Shown: positions 1-16,721, counted from the stretch's first letter. The stretch is 64,000 nucleotides of DNA from Nymphaea colorata (GCF_008831285.2 NC_045146.1:17623289-17687288), one strand, 5' to 3'. The notes: generated by a model from the sequence alone, not told the origin. Translations and numbers: made by a program.

Positions 1-218
1 ATATCAGGTTCCGCTAGTTCCATTTCCTTCATAAATTATAATGCAACAAATCTTTGCGACTGATAGACTTGCGAAAGGGTTATGTATGTCAGCTGCCATA
101 GGTGAAATGTTATAATTGTGACAGCTACCATACACCAATAAATTGAGAAAGATATTCGGTTTGTATGTCAGATCAAGGGTTTCCGGCTGTTTCTCATGAG
201 ATCCTGATGTTTATGCAG

Positions 219-3200
219 GAGATTGATTATTCCATCGAGGCTGCTAATGCACAAAAATTTGCAGAAAACTTCAAAAACATGGATTATGTAAAAATTCCAG
301 AGATCTTTTGGGAGTACACCACTCCACAGGTTGGTGGTTTTCTTTCATCCTTGTAATTGTTAATTGTATAGTGAATATACTTTCTGTGTCATAATGTGAT
401 AAACCAAATTCTTGTAGGTATTAACCATGGAATATGTTCCTGGAATAAAAATAAATAGGATAGCAGCATTAGATCAATTAGGTGTTGACCGCCAAAGGTA
501 AGTAGAGAACCAAAATAGATGTTCTAGTTTATACTTTTGTACATATCAAAGAACCATGATTGATAGACTCCTTCTGCAGATTGGGTCGCTATGCTGTTGA
601 ATCTTACTTGGAACAAATTCTTTCTCATGGATTCTTTCATGCTGATCCAGTGAGTAACTTGAACCATTGCTTTACTTCTAGCAAGGCCTTTATAAGATTT
701 ATGCTTTTTGTTTGGTGAGGGTTCCACCTGTCTCTCTTATCAAAATATGAGTCCTTCGAGTTTTATAGTGGACTGCTTATTATGATGGGAGAGCTTCTTA
801 AGAAGTTGGCATATGTTTGGATAGGACATGTTCTGATGGGAAGAACATTTTAAGCATTTATTTTACATATATATATATATATATATTTTTAAATGCATGG
901 CTCCTCAGTTTAGCCTTTGACTTTTATTTTCTTCAACGTAGTAGGAAAAGGACTTTTGTAGTGGAAAATTTTGTGTCCAAAGTACTGCTCTAGATACCTG
1001 ATAAAGTTTCTTATTGTCCTTATTGGCCAGTTTTTGAGCTAAGTTCTTCTTATAGTTGCAGCTTTTGCTACTTCTTGTTACCAACAGTATGAAAATATAG
1101 TTGGTGTATCCACAAGGCTTTCATTTTGACACACTGTATTCCTTTTCTTTTTCAGCATCCCGGAAATATTGCAGTGGATGATGTCAATGGTGGAAGACTC
1201 ATCTTCTATGATTTTGGAATGATGGGAAGGTACTTTTTTTCTCACAGTGATGAAGGTTCTTGGAAGTCATTTGGTTTGTCAATCTTTGGTTGCTGTTGTT
1301 TCTTACCAGCTTGTTATTGGATTTACTTCTACATCCTTATGCAGCATTAGTCCAAACATCAGGGAAGGTTTACTTGAGGCATTCTATGGAATCTATGAGA
1401 AAGACCCAGAAAAGGTAGTCTATTTCTTTTTTCTTATGAGTGTGCTTAAGTCACACCAGTTCCAAACTTTCTTTATGAAGAGAAACTAGCTGCTCACATA
1501 TTTTAGAAAGAAATACATGGTGCAATATAACTACAATTATAATAAGCATATTCACTATAACTTCAAATTGTTAGCAAAATTTTTATGGCAAAAAAAAAAA
1601 TTCAATTTTTGCATTTTTTTGGGGCCTTTTTTGGCATATATCAAAGCTGAACAATGCTTCTATTGTAAGTGTAATTTAAATAATAAAGTATGCCTTGGTT
1701 GCTTTTCTTGGCTTGTATTTCTCTCTCCTATCTGGTATCTTTAGTTGTTTATGGGCTGTCTATGTGAATGAACCAGCCAGAAGTACCTTCACAAATAAGG
1801 GCCTAAATCCTAATGGAAAGTATATTTAGGTTGATCAAAATTGGTTTTCTAAGTTATTCTTGTTTAGTTTTTTTCGGAAAAGGTTCTCTAAGTGCATTAT
1901 AAAAGGTTTCAAAAGCATCAAAAGGAAAAATATGCATTTGACAATTGTATATATACAAAAAAATCTAAAACGGACTCCTGAATTGCAATTGATGTCATAT
2001 GCCATGTGATCTGTTTACATCCAGAAATTGGCATACGTAATACCAAATCTGTTAAGCAAACCAAGAAATTGTTTATGTTAGACAGTCCAACAAAAATTCT
2101 TTGCTGCTGACTGCACATTGGCAGGCCTCTGGTTGGTAGAAGACTTGAGATTCTCCTGCCCACTGGGGAGTTCACCCAGGTTTGGCTTTGGAGCAAAGGC
2201 ACCTTTGACTTGTGAGATCCCATAGACTTGGCGAGTTTCATAAGTTGCCCATTGAACAAATGTACGTTTGGGAAACTAAATGAAGTAGAGAAAAACAGCA
2301 GCCTTATTTAATATTTTTTTGCAAAATCTTGAACTTATTGTCATAAAAACTTGCTTCTCTATGGAATTCAAGGAAGATTGCTTTCTGGGGTGATGTAAGT
2401 TTCAGGCTTTCAGCTTGACCATGATTTCCAGATATCCCTGCTCAAACATATGAGTAGCTTCATCGAAAAAAGCTCCTGAACCTGTTAAATCCTCACATAG
2501 TTTTTCTCCTTTTCAAGTTTGAAGTATCTGATTTGTCGTATGCCATGATATCTTCTTTTTGCAAACAGGTGCTTCAAGCCATGATCCAGATGGGTGTGCT
2601 TGTCCCAACCGGAGATATGACAGCTGTGCGAAGAACAGCAAATTTTTTTCTTAATAGGTCTTTTCATATCTAAAGATACAGCTAATGTATTTTACATCTT
2701 TTCATAATCGTAACCAAGAACAATTACTGTTGCAGTTTTGAAGAGCGGTTAGCAGCTCAAAGAAAAGAAAGGGAGATGGCTACAACTGATTTGGGATTTA
2801 AAAAGCCCTTATCCAAGGAAGAAAGGATACAAAAGAAAAAGCAACGACTTGCTGCCATTGGTATGTGAGATTGCCTTGCTTATGGGTTTATCAAAGTGGT
2901 GTGTGTCTTGAGATTAGATTCTCTGTTTGTATTTCACATCCATTTCCAAGTCTAACATGGGAATCAAGCTTGTTCCTTTTATAATTATAGGAGAGGATCT
3001 GCTGTCTATTGCTGCTGATCAGCCTTTCCGTTTTCCTGCTACTTTCACATTTGTTGTCAGAGCATTTTCAGGTGTACACTTTAAAAAGTCTAAATTTCTT
3101 TGCTACGCTTCTGTTAGATTCGTAGGACCTTGTAACATGAATATGTTATTGTTTTCAGTACTTGATGGCATTGGAAAAGGTCTTGATCCCCGATTTGACA

Positions 3201-5555
3201 TCACAGAAATTGCAAAGCCGTGAGTATTATTTACAACTCGTTTCAGGGTTACAAGTCAAGGATTAAAAACAATGCTGTCAATAAGAAGCTAACGCATTAA
3301 CCTATTGTGTGATTATGATATACATCCAGTTATGCTATGGAGCTATTAAAGTTTCGGGAGGCTGGTTTTGAAGTTGTTATGAAGGCAAGAAAGCTGAATT
3401 TTCTAAAGAGATCTCTAATTTTGTTCCATTTCTCTGTTTTTTTATAAATACATAAAATATTTAATTTACAGGATATGAAGAAGAGATGGGAGCGGCAGTC
3501 TCGTGCTTTCTATAATGTTTTTAGGCAGGCAGATAGGGTTGAAAAGCTTGCTGAAATCATTGAACGCTTGGTAATTTATCCAACATTATTATTTTATTAT
3601 GTTGTCACTTTTAGAAACAATATGTATCAAGCAGCAAATAGGTTCTTCCATGTGCATTATCTGCAAATTTCTTTTTTCAGTTACTCATTGTTATGTAGGA
3701 AATGCTATCAAATATTGGTGCCTTGACAGCCAAATCCATGTTTCATTACATTCTTGGGACTCTTCTGCCATTCATCTAGTAGCATCTTGTAGGGCAGGAG
3801 ACAAGAAAAAGGATACAGTTGCTTACTTGAGAATGTATTCACAGGAACAAGGTGATCTAAAACTAAGAGTGAGAGCCCTGGAAACAGAGAGAGCATTCAA
3901 ACGAGTTGCAGCTGTTCAAAGGACAGTTGGAAGTGTGAGTCTATCTTGCTTTTTGTTTTGTTATAGTAGCTTGTTCTCTAGATGCTTGTCCACATGGTTT
4001 GCTGGGCTCTGATTCAACAAAATATCGTATATGCATATAATCCATATGCATAGCTATTTACACATTAAACTGTATATGTATTGGTTGCAGGTTTCTGAGT
4101 TAGTCTTGGTATCATCACTTTTTATGAAACTTTTTTCATGAATATGATGCTTAAGCCATTAGTGCCATAATAATATTAAGTACCCTCCTCATTTTGGTTA
4201 TTTTGAAATTCAATGAACTCAGCTAACAAAAACAACGGATGAAACCCTACCATTTGAAAAAGCAGAAGAATGGTACTTTTCATGCAAATAATACTCTTTG
4301 GTTACCCTAAATAATATCTAGTTATTGTAATATGAATGGCAAAATGTCATTTTGGTCAATATTTGTGGAGCTGGTCATCCCTTTAAAAAACGAAGGTTTG
4401 AAGTGGTCTGTCATTTATTGCCAAAGGCATAGTGTCAACACCCTTATCTATTAGCTGTGATGTCTTTGCAGATAGCACTAACAAGTTTCTAGTTTGAAGA
4501 AGTGCTAGGTTGTATAAGACGCACTCCTGTCCATGTGTCATTCAGATTCCATACTATTTTAAGCTTTTTCTTGAGAAACTAATCCTTGAAATGTTCTTTT
4601 GATATTCCAACTTCAGACCCCAGATTTGTTTCACATGCTAACATAAGATCAAGCAAAATATTGATATGAATTTAAAATCTGAATCTGGAAAAAGAAAATC
4701 CAATCATGAAAGCCCACGAGCAATCTAGAGGAATGCGTTCAACTAGGACCAAGTGAAAAAAAAAAAAATCATTTTTCAGCCCTTTTCCTTCCTCTCACTT
4801 TCTCATCTACTTTTTCTCTCTTCCCTCTTTTTTTCTTTCCTTCTCGCTATTCTCACTTTTTTTCCTCTGAACGAACATCCTCACACTTAGGCATTAGGAT
4901 TATAGATCTGAGGGAGGGAAGAGGACTTCAAAAAACCACCAGATTATACTAAGATACACCAGAGTATGGAACTTTGGACCTTCAAATTGAAGGGCTTCAA
5001 TCCAAACCCGTAGCCAGGTGGATGGAGTTTTATGGTTTTGCAGCTTTAATAGGAATCAGATTGACGTTATGCATTTGTTTCCATGATTAAATGACCAACT
5101 GATTGAGCTTCATTGCCTTAGTAGGAATCAGATTGACGTTATGCATTTATTTCCATGATTGAATGACCAACTGATTGAGCTTCATTGCAACATTTACATC
5201 CTTTCTTCATACTATAAATCTCTGGTTTTTGTACATGATTGATTCCCTTTGTTGATAAAAGGCTATGTATGAGTAATTTTCAGGCCGTAGTTGCTGGAAG
5301 CCTTGCAAACCTTGCAACAATCTTACATTTTAATGCTGTCAAGGTAATGCAGCATGAAACTTTTTGAAGTTGCTTTTCTTTTTCATATAAATGTACCTCA
5401 TTTTGATTCTGTTAAGTCCTTTTTTTTTGGCTTGTCAGTTTCCTGCTATGATTGCATATACATTCTGCGTGTTTTTCGGTGTCCAAGTCCTTTTTGGACT
5501 TCTGAAGGTAAAAAAATTAGACCAGCAAGAGGCACTGATAACAGGAACTGCATAG
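219..5555 (+). CDS. ABC1K family atypical kinase (ABC1K7/ABC1K8-like), 3' part
   Basis: Partial gene; its 5' end lies left of the window. Exons: 219-329, 418-497, 580-649, 1156-1229, 1345-1414, 2569-2657, 2736-2860, 2991-3071, 3159-3219, 3330-3384, 3472-3570, 3845-3934, 5284-5343, 5439-5555 (TAG). Joined they encode about 393 residues with no stop and matching phases. The first exon start is uncertain: an upstream AG at 170-171 also stays open. Visible hallmarks: MEYVPGIKIN, the UbiB/ABC1 catalytic motif HADPHPGN (residues 84-91 of this part) and the metal-binding DFG (106-108). Near the C-terminus are a lysine/glutamate-rich segment and two hydrophobic, membrane-like stretches. From family knowledge, the wording best matches chloroplast-envelope ABC1K7/ABC1K8 (SIA1/OSA1), linked to oxidative stress and iron or lipid homeostasis. 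The intron after 3384 has a GC donor. The intron at 3935-5283 holds a 72-bp tandem duplication. Confidence 0.9.
5050..5190. repeat. 72-bp tandem duplication in ABC1K intron
   Basis: Two adjacent, almost identical copies begin TAGGAATCAGATTGACG at 5050 and 5122 and run to about 5190. They differ at only a few bases. The duplication lies inside the intron between the exons ending at 3934 and starting at 5284, so it does not touch coding sequence. Confidence 0.9.
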
Positions 5556-6353
5556 TCTACAGACTACAAGTATTTGACGACCTGCAACCTTGCAATTTTT
5601 GTTCAACACTTCGGTAGACATACCACTCACCTCCCCATGGAAAATTAGTAGACATCACTCTCGCCCAGCAACACCATGCATGCTTCCACCTGCCACGGGA
5701 TGATAATTTTGGCAATATAATGGAGCAACAGTCTTTTACATCTGTTGCAATCACACATTCTTGATGTTCTTTTACCCTTTTGTGCTTGAGCAAATATGTT
5801 GAGGTGTACTGCACTGTTTGTGCTAAAGTCCAGGTCCAATTGTAATATATACCTGTGAAATAATGTATAAATGCATTGTATATGATCATAACGAGCCCTT
5901 TTTTTAGCATTCTGTCTGTAAGCCTCAATATAGGCGACAACATCAATTGAGGTGTCTAAATTCCATAAAAATTATGGCGCTTTTCATCTCACAGAGATGC
6001 TGTCTTTGATGGGCCTAAATGCTACACCGCCAAATTGTCAGGTGACAACTTAAAGCATTCAACAAAAATATATATCAATGCTTGCTGCCAAGTAAATACT
6101 GGAAACAGATACATAGATCCACCTAAAAGGAAGGGGTGTATCTTCGGGCAGATGGAGAAATGGTACTTGCACATACTTGAAGTATGCATCAGCAACAGCA
6201 TAAAGAATGGCACATGATCTGCTCTCAGTTACGTTCACTGGTTCAAGGGTGTTGCCCCTCGTGTTGCAAATGGGGATGCAGTGATGTACTAGTTGACGTG
6301 TAGCGCAGGCGCATCCCCAAAACACCAACACAGACATGGACCTTGACTCTGGC

Positions 6354-6386
<33 letters not shown>

Positions 6387-7036
6387 GGGGGGGGTGGGGG
6401 TGGGGGGGGGGGGGGGGTCAAAGAGAGAGAGAGAAAAAGAAAGCTTTGCAGGTTGGTGGATGGTTCGTTCATACAAAGAGCAACACGATAACTGTTCTGG
6501 CATGCAAATTAGAAAGCGCTCTAAAACATGTGGAGCAAAAGCAATTCCTGCAGCAAAAAAACATAATCCGAAGAGTGGTGTGTAAGTTCTATAAAAATCC
6601 CTCAGAATCGGAACCAAGGATCAACAAAATTTAATATAGACAAGGCTGTCATGAGAGAGTTGCATAACAACTCTGACTGTCTCTGAATCACCTAAGTCAG
6701 TGTCAAATAACGGTATGGAGTGCATGACCTGTCAATCGGTAGCAGGGATTCAGTTCTAAGCTTGTTAGCACTAATCAAGTCCTAACTCGGAGTAATTTAC
6801 GGCTGAAACTCAGCGGCACATACAGTACAAACAAAAAGGAGATTCTGAAAGAAGCTGTTGTCCCTCCACATTGATCCTCTCTTGTTTACACTGACAAAGT
6901 TAAAAAAGTCCTCATCCCCTCATTGTTAAACATGCATGGAATCAAATCAAACTTACATGGTTAGTGAAAACTACCTCAGATTTTTTACCAACAGACAGTT
7001 GATCAAAATCAACTCCCTGAGATTCTCAAAAACATG
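5556..7036. other. Intergenic region between convergent ABC1K and ABP1 genes
   Basis: Should contain the 3' UTRs of both neighbours: ABC1K reads in from the left and ABP1 from the right. I see no gene. The main landmark is a long T tract running straight into a long G tract at about 6357-6417, followed by a short GA repeat. The ORFs overlapping that tract are low-complexity artefacts. Confidence 0.7.
6357..6434. repeat. Homopolymer junction: T tract, G tract, then (GA)n
   Basis: About 30 nearly uninterrupted T (6357-6386) are followed directly by about 31 mostly G bases with two T interruptions (6387-6417), then a short (GA)n. Several runs of four or more G make a G-quadruplex possible on the + strand. 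Homopolymer lengths here may be unreliable because of sequencing. Confidence 0.85.
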
Positions 7037-11126
<4,090 letters not shown>

Positions 11127-11202
11127 CTCTTTCTGTCTCCCCTGTGCTCCCGGTGGGTGTCACGACGAATAATCTTTCTGCCACCCTTCTTGACAAAGAC
11201 AA

Positions 11203-11211
11203 GCTTATATG
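11203..11211 (-). promoter_or_regulatory. Possible TATA box of ABP1
   Basis: On the minus strand the sequence reads CATATAAGC about 80 bases upstream of the ABP1 ATG, which would give a leader of roughly 50 nt. It is TATA-like but not a perfect consensus, and AT-rich DNA gives chance matches. Confidence 0.35.
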
Positions 11212-14200
11212 AAGATCGTGTTTGAATACAAACTACACCTGATCAAGATTCCCGGCCGTCGTCAGGTGAGCCCGCATCTGCTGCATCGGTGCTAAGGGCT
11301 ACAAGTGTTTTCTGGGGAAAGATATCCTTCTGGAGATAACGAGTTCCGAAGAAAAACCGATATTGAGGTAGCTTTCTAGAAGTGTTTTTTTCTTATCTCA
11401 AACTTGCGGTTTTTTGTTATTACGAATCATTTACATTTCTTGTGCTACAATCTTCGCTTGTTTTTTGTTAAATTTTCTGTAAAACATACCTTGCTTTGAG
11501 GATTATTAATCGAAGCATGGGCCCTCGTTAAAAGCTGAAGCATTTACGTTAGACATAAATGAGTTGGTTTTAATCAAGCGGCCTTGCTCAATGAACACGC
11601 GATCTAACTTGAACGCCTGCTAAATTCGTGAAGAAGATTCTATACTGGATTTTAATTGGATTATAAGTTGAATTGGAACTGCACTGTTACTGAATCTTGC
11701 CTTTAGTTAGATCCACAAACAAGGCCAAATGATATTCGAATCATTCACGTCCCTTGACTTAGTTGACTACAGTCCCTTTCTAGTGGATCTAATAAATCGA
11801 GTCTGAATTTAATTTCAAACCAAATGTCAGTTGGTGCTCGACGCATCAACCTCCCCTGACCAGTCTTCTTCATGAAACTCAACTGTGCCATTCTGGCACC
11901 TGTGGCATCAGTTTTTTCTCCGACCTTCCACTTTTTCATGTCCTTGGAGACATCCAGTAAAATTGCAACTCATCACTTCTGGTGTTTGTTTAAAGTAGGA
12001 AAATGGAGAAATCTTTGCTACCATCTTAAGCATTATTGATTATCCTAAATTTCAGTGTCATACAAACGTAAGACTTGGTCCATGCAAGTAGTCATGCGGC
12101 CACGTCTGACATCTTTGGCCGAAAATGCGCGCCATATAAACTTTCTATAGCTTTCAATCCTAAGAAGCAAGCCATTTTTTATGAGCAAATGTCGGGCCGA
12201 CTGCCGACGAATTGCTTCCTATAGAGATTTATTCTTGAGGTAAACTGAAACTGCGTCCGTCGCGTAGTTAACTTTTTTTCGAGTGCCTCGACTCGACCAT
12301 CGTCACAAATTTTCCGCATCTTTGTCCATTCAGAGCTTCATTGGCTGCTGCTGATTAAGGTACGCTATCGGAGATTCATGAAAAGTAGATCGGTTTGAGA
12401 TAGTTATATGGGCTCATATTTGTTGATTTCGTGCTAGATGGAAGACATACCACCACGTCTGCAACTGTGTCAAAATGTCTGAGCGTCGTTTTTAGCTTAT
12501 TCTTGTTATAAAATGATGGGTTTACTTGTCAAGTATGTGAAATTGCAGTTGGTGAATTTTAGGCAGTGCGAATTATACCAAATGCTTGATGAAGTGCCCC
12601 GGAGAATTTTCCTTTGCTGCCCACGCATTTTCTTGAGAGGTAGCTACCTAAGACCAAAATATCAAAGGTGATTTACAGAGTTTAAGACAACCAATATGAT
12701 ACATTCGGCATGGGGCAAAGTTGCATTAAGAGATTCTTTACAGAAGAAAGTGAGACCAACATTTTACGCCTATCGGCATGAAAGACGAGGGCACCGAGAT
12801 GATGTTTCTCCTAGGGAAAGAGGGTGGGGTGTGTGTGAGGCAGATTGTTCTTTCAGGAGGATAGCTATTTAACCGAAGGCTGCTTTCAACTGGCAACCGA
12901 TAGCTTAGTGCATCCACAGCCTTACCGAATTCTAGCAAACAACTTTAGTTCTGTCACTGTCAATTGCTTCAGCTACAGTCCATACTCCTATGATATCTTT
13001 TCAACTGTCAATCAATAAATACTGATGTTCACTTTCTTGGTAGCTTTGTTGCAAGACTTTGATGATAGAGCACTTCACGTTCTATGGTGTAGCTCTATGA
13101 AAGTGACTGTTTCCTCCCATTAACTGCTACTGCAAAACGCACTACCTTCCACTTGTGCCACAACATGGAATAAGCCCTTTTCTTTTTCTTCTTTCCATAT
13201 ATGAATTGGAATTGGAAATCGGGAAATGCACAGCCAGTTCTTCGTTTCAAGAACTGCCTGCTACATCTACAATCCAAATGATTGCATGTTGAAGCTTTGC
13301 TGTTAGCATTTTCAACAATATCAAAGAAGATAATGGCAGTTTTTTTTTTTTTGCTTCTATGTCTCCTCCTTATTCTGCTTGATGTTTCATTGATGAATCC
13401 CGCAATCACATTGTGCTTGAATATCTCTGTTCAGGCTTCCTGTTAAGTCTGAGCATATTCCTCAAAGTCAACAGGACGCAGGAGCAGTAAGCCATACGAA
13501 GAGATCTCCACACACTGACATTTTGATGCATGTTCAACATAAAAAGTCCAGAAAGCTTTTTCTCTCCCATTTTTTGATTCCAACTGCTCTAGTTTCCCTT
13601 GCCATGAGGAAGTCACCTGAACATAGATCAGTCACCAACTCTTACAACCATATATGCTAGTGAAAGTGGTCCTAGGATTGATCAGGCTCCTTGTGCCTGT
13701 TTTCTACAAATTTATTTTCCTAACATTCTGAGAACTGCTGTTTCACAATACTGTATTGCACATTCGGCAAGGAACCATCATCCTTTTTCAACTAGTGAAA
13801 TGCACCAGAATCAATCGCAGGAAGCTGGTTTTACCAGCACAGAGACCATTGCATGACCTGATCCTTAGAGGGAGCTCCTTATTCTTAACTATTATTTCAT
13901 GTTTGTTCCGTTATTTTGGCGGCTATTATTCCCTTTTCAACCAATTTATAGATGCCATTGTTCCTTGTCTCCTGAGAATATGGATCTTACATTCTGTGCT
14001 AAATGTGAGAATCCACAACTACTTGTCAAGCCGTGGTTGCAGTTTCATCCATGTTCCATTTCTCTGAAATTGAGTATAATAGGAGATTTATAGTAACTAT
14101 TCCTGGTTGGCTGAACTCTGAAGTAAGTTACTCCAGATATGAAATTGAACAACAATGTTCAATCCAAGGGAATAGAACTTTCTTGGGCTTCTTGCACTTT

Positions 14201-14641
14201 TGCTTAAAAACAGAGACTTGTTTGTCATGTCTCTCAAGGATCATTTTCTTTCCGAATACTACTTTCAAGCTCTTTATAACATCTTCCAAACAACAATTGG
14301 AGTTGCGAAGCCAGCTAGGACTCTAGTGGTGCCCTCAAAATTCCACAGGAAGCGTGGGCATTTAGTGTTCACAGTTAGGAAGTTATCTTTGATGGGGGTG
14401 TGGAGGAGGAGGAAGGAGGAGGCATTGGGCAAGCAGCCAGCAAAAAGGGTAGGCACATAATTTTGGTAATCCAGATTTAACACATAAGCAACATCATCAA
14501 CTTAGAGACAATAAAAGATTGTCCTTGAGAAGTATAAATCTTTAGACGACAAAACTACCCTCTTGCGGTCACGAAGACAACGCAACAGCACCTTTAGGGA
14601 TATATTCCTCGTTACAGGTTCATTTTTGGGTTCATGAATTT
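11212..14641. other. Intergenic region between ABP1 and SAMDC
   Basis: About 3.4 kb with only short, non-conserved open frames on both strands. No exon-like series, repeat with clear termini or RNA gene was recognised. The part nearest ABP1 should hold its promoter. The right end, before 14785, should hold the 3' UTR of the minus-strand SAMDC gene. Confidence 0.6.
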
Positions 14642-14650
14642 CCTCTCTCT

Positions 14651-14686
<36 letters not shown>
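14642..14686. repeat. (CT)n microsatellite
   Basis: A run of about 22 CT dinucleotides with two CCC interruptions, about 100 bases beyond the stop codon of the minus-strand SAMDC gene and so possibly in its 3' UTR. Confidence 0.9.
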
Positions 14687-14689
<3 letters not shown>

Positions 14690-14784
14690 GCGCACCATCT
14701 ACACCACAAGAGTGGGGCCACCTTCTCGCTACATCCACCATTCACAGTTTGCCATACATTCCTTCCCCTTGTTCCAGAATTCCC

Positions 14785-15786
14785 CTAATACTGGCCATGA
14801 AATGCCTGAAAAACAACTGTTCCAGCCGCAGGAAAATCCCCCCTTTTGCAGTTCTGCTGCTCTAGACCTGCTGTCTCAATTGCTGCTTGGACCTGCTTCC
14901 AGACCTGGCTCCTGCTTGTGCCTGTCACTGCGACTGACAGTGTCATCGGCCGGAATACCTCCACCACCCTCCCCAATTCCTTCATCAATTTGCAGCTGCA
15001 ACTGTCTTCCTCCTCACCAGTGCACTCAAAGCTTGCATAACTATGACCATCCTCAGGTGTCACATGAATGGTCGAATATCGCCTGTCATTGATGCTGTTC
15101 ATGGAGTATCCGCATGGATCAAAGGCATGATCACAGACGATTGCTCCTGGATGAATGCCTGCAATTCCGGTGACAACTGTCATTTCCTTACCGGCCATGT
15201 CACCAGAGCCTGCATCGTGCTGCCTGTAAAACTTACGAGCAAGCTCGCGATCAAGCCCCGTCATGCACATTTCTATGGTGTAGAGTGAAGTAGCTTGTGG
15301 CACATTTGGGTCAGCAGCACTATAAACATGCCAAGAGTGGCTAGTCTTGGTGCATAATACATTAGTCTTTATTTCGGTCAAATTTGACGGTAGGTTCTGG
15401 TTTAGATATGAGACCTCTTCTTCAAAGTTTCTGTGGGGGTACGGTTGAGCCTTGGGGAATATGAATGATCCCCTAGTATACCTGCAACTGGAGACATTAA
15501 GGCCTAGCTTAGGGGTATGGGCTAACAACACTGGTATAGCCTTTAGCAATTGAGTTGTGCCACAAGTTTTGATAATGATCTTCTTTGGATAGATGAAGAG
15601 TGATGACTCTGATAAGACATATGCATCAAACTGCCGGTTTCCGATGCCAGAAACTATGGTACACTGGGCTGCATCAAGAATGTCTTCAATGGCTTGCATG
15701 TCTAGTTGCCGGAGCCCATCAACAGACTCACCGGTGAATTTGAGCTCTAAACGCTTCTCAAACCCTTCAAAGCCAGTAGCTGCCAT
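14785..15786 (-). CDS. S-adenosylmethionine decarboxylase proenzyme (SAMDC4/BUD2-like)
   Basis: Single uninterrupted ORF of 333 aa. The enzyme decarboxylates S-adenosylmethionine to supply aminopropyl groups for spermidine, spermine and thermospermine. The proenzyme cleaves itself at Glu-Ser in YVLSESSLF (Ser61 becomes the pyruvoyl group). Other conserved sites are visible: FEGFE (Glu7, Glu10), Cys75 in IKTCGTT, Ser229 in CGYSMN and His242 in STIHVTPEDG; these fit the human processing and catalytic residues. Phrases such as CRYTRGSFIFPKAQPYP and AGKEMT resemble Arabidopsis SAMDC4/BUD2 more than the main SAMDC1 group. Length is slightly below the usual 345-360 aa. The coding region has no intron. 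A TATA box lies about 150 bases upstream of the ATG, leaving a short leader without the conserved translational-control uORF of SAMDC1-type genes. It looks functional. Confidence 0.93.
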   Translation of the reverse strand: MAATGFEGFEKRLELKFTGESVDGLRQLDMQAIEDILDAAQCTIVSGIGNRQFDAYVLSESSLFIYPKKIIIKTCGTTQLLKAIPVLLAHTPKLGLNVSSCRYTRGSFIFPKAQPYPHRNFEEEVSYLNQNLPSNLTEIKTNVLCTKTSHSWHVYSAADPNVPQATSLYTIEMCMTGLDRELARKFYRQHDAGSGDMAGKEMTVVTGIAGIHPGAIVCDHAFDPCGYSMNSINDRRYSTIHVTPEDGHSYASFECTGEEEDSCSCKLMKELGRVVEVFRPMTLSVAVTGTSRSQVWKQVQAAIETAGLEQQNCKRGDFPAAGTVVFQAFHGQY

Positions 15787-15860
15787 TGCAATGAGTTATA
15801 TGACCAAGATAGAGGCAGATAAATTGATAGATTGGTAGAAAAAAGAGCAGGCAGACTGAG

Positions 15861-15893
15861 AAAGAGAGAGAGAGAGATGATGATGATGATGGT
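15861..15893. repeat. (GA)n-(GAT)n microsatellite in SAMDC leader
   Basis: GA repeats pass directly into five ATG/GAT-type triplets on the + strand. On the transcribed minus strand this is a CAT/TC-rich stretch about 75-107 bases upstream of the SAMDC start codon, within the predicted 5' UTR. Confidence 0.85.
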
Positions 15894-15938
15894 GGTGTTG
15901 TGGCTTTGTGGGTGTGCATGAGGAATGCTGCAGGATGG

Positions 15939-15947
15939 TATTTATAG
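15939..15947 (-). promoter_or_regulatory. TATA box of SAMDC gene
   Basis: The minus strand reads CTATAAATA here, a near-ideal plant TATA box, about 153 bases upstream of the SAMDC ATG. Initiation about 30 bases downstream would give a leader of roughly 120-125 nt. That is too short for the long uORF-bearing leader of SAMDC1-type genes unless a distal promoter exists. Confidence 0.6.
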
Positions 15948-16696
15948 AGTGAAAGTGTGTATTTTTGTGCCAGTTTGGGTGAGAGGGCAGCAAAGAAATG
16001 ATGATGATTTGAGGCATAATAATGATGATCATGAAAGAGATACATTGGGGTGAAGGGGGGGAATGGGAATTAGGCCACGCGCATGTCAGGGGGACACTGA
16101 GGAGGAGGCTTGTCTGCTAGTCATGGATGGAAATTGGCACTCACAGTCTCATGGATGGACACATTTGCCAACCTGTGTTTTTAGTTACAGTGAATCGACA
16201 TGATTGTTCAACCTCGAGTTTTCTTGTATCTGCCCTCGTTGAAAAGCTAGCTTAATCTTTTCTTCTCATTTCCTGATAGTATTTTCAAACTTCCAATGCA
16301 TGCAGCCGTATTAACTGATGCATTTAGCTAAACTTTTGGCCTTCTAGCCTGTGCACTGTGAGCACCTTTCTCTGTCTCTCTTACAACTGCCATAATCTGT
16401 GGAACATATTTGATTGCACTATTTCTGTCTGCAGTTTAACAAGTTATGTTTCTCGTTTTCATGCACTGAAATGATGTCCAACGTGATCTTTTAGACCATG
16501 CTTGAAAGTTGAAAGTTTCTATTTAAAATTTTCTAAGCCGTAAATCCTTCACTTCACCAAGATTCGAAGCTAGTGTCATATTAAACATGATGGCAGCTGC
16601 TAATATCGTATCTGATTGCATACAGTAATATATATATTTTTTTCATTCAATTGCGCAGATTGTACAAAGAAGAGCATGTACTACATGGTGATCAAA

Positions 16697-16721
16697 GAAA
16701 GAGAGAGAGAGGGAGAGAGAG
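16697..16721. repeat. (GA)n microsatellite
   Basis: Short GA run with one GGGA interruption in intergenic DNA. Confidence 0.8.

Noticed and set aside
6059-6617. Minus-strand frames with Pro/Lys runs
   Set aside because: Generated by translating the T/G homopolymer; different frames give equally long products and none has a domain.
14634-15092. 152-codon + strand frame with a poly-Ser/Leu start
   Set aside because: Antisense to the SAMDC coding region and to the (CT)n repeat; produced by the repeat and by codon bias of the real gene.
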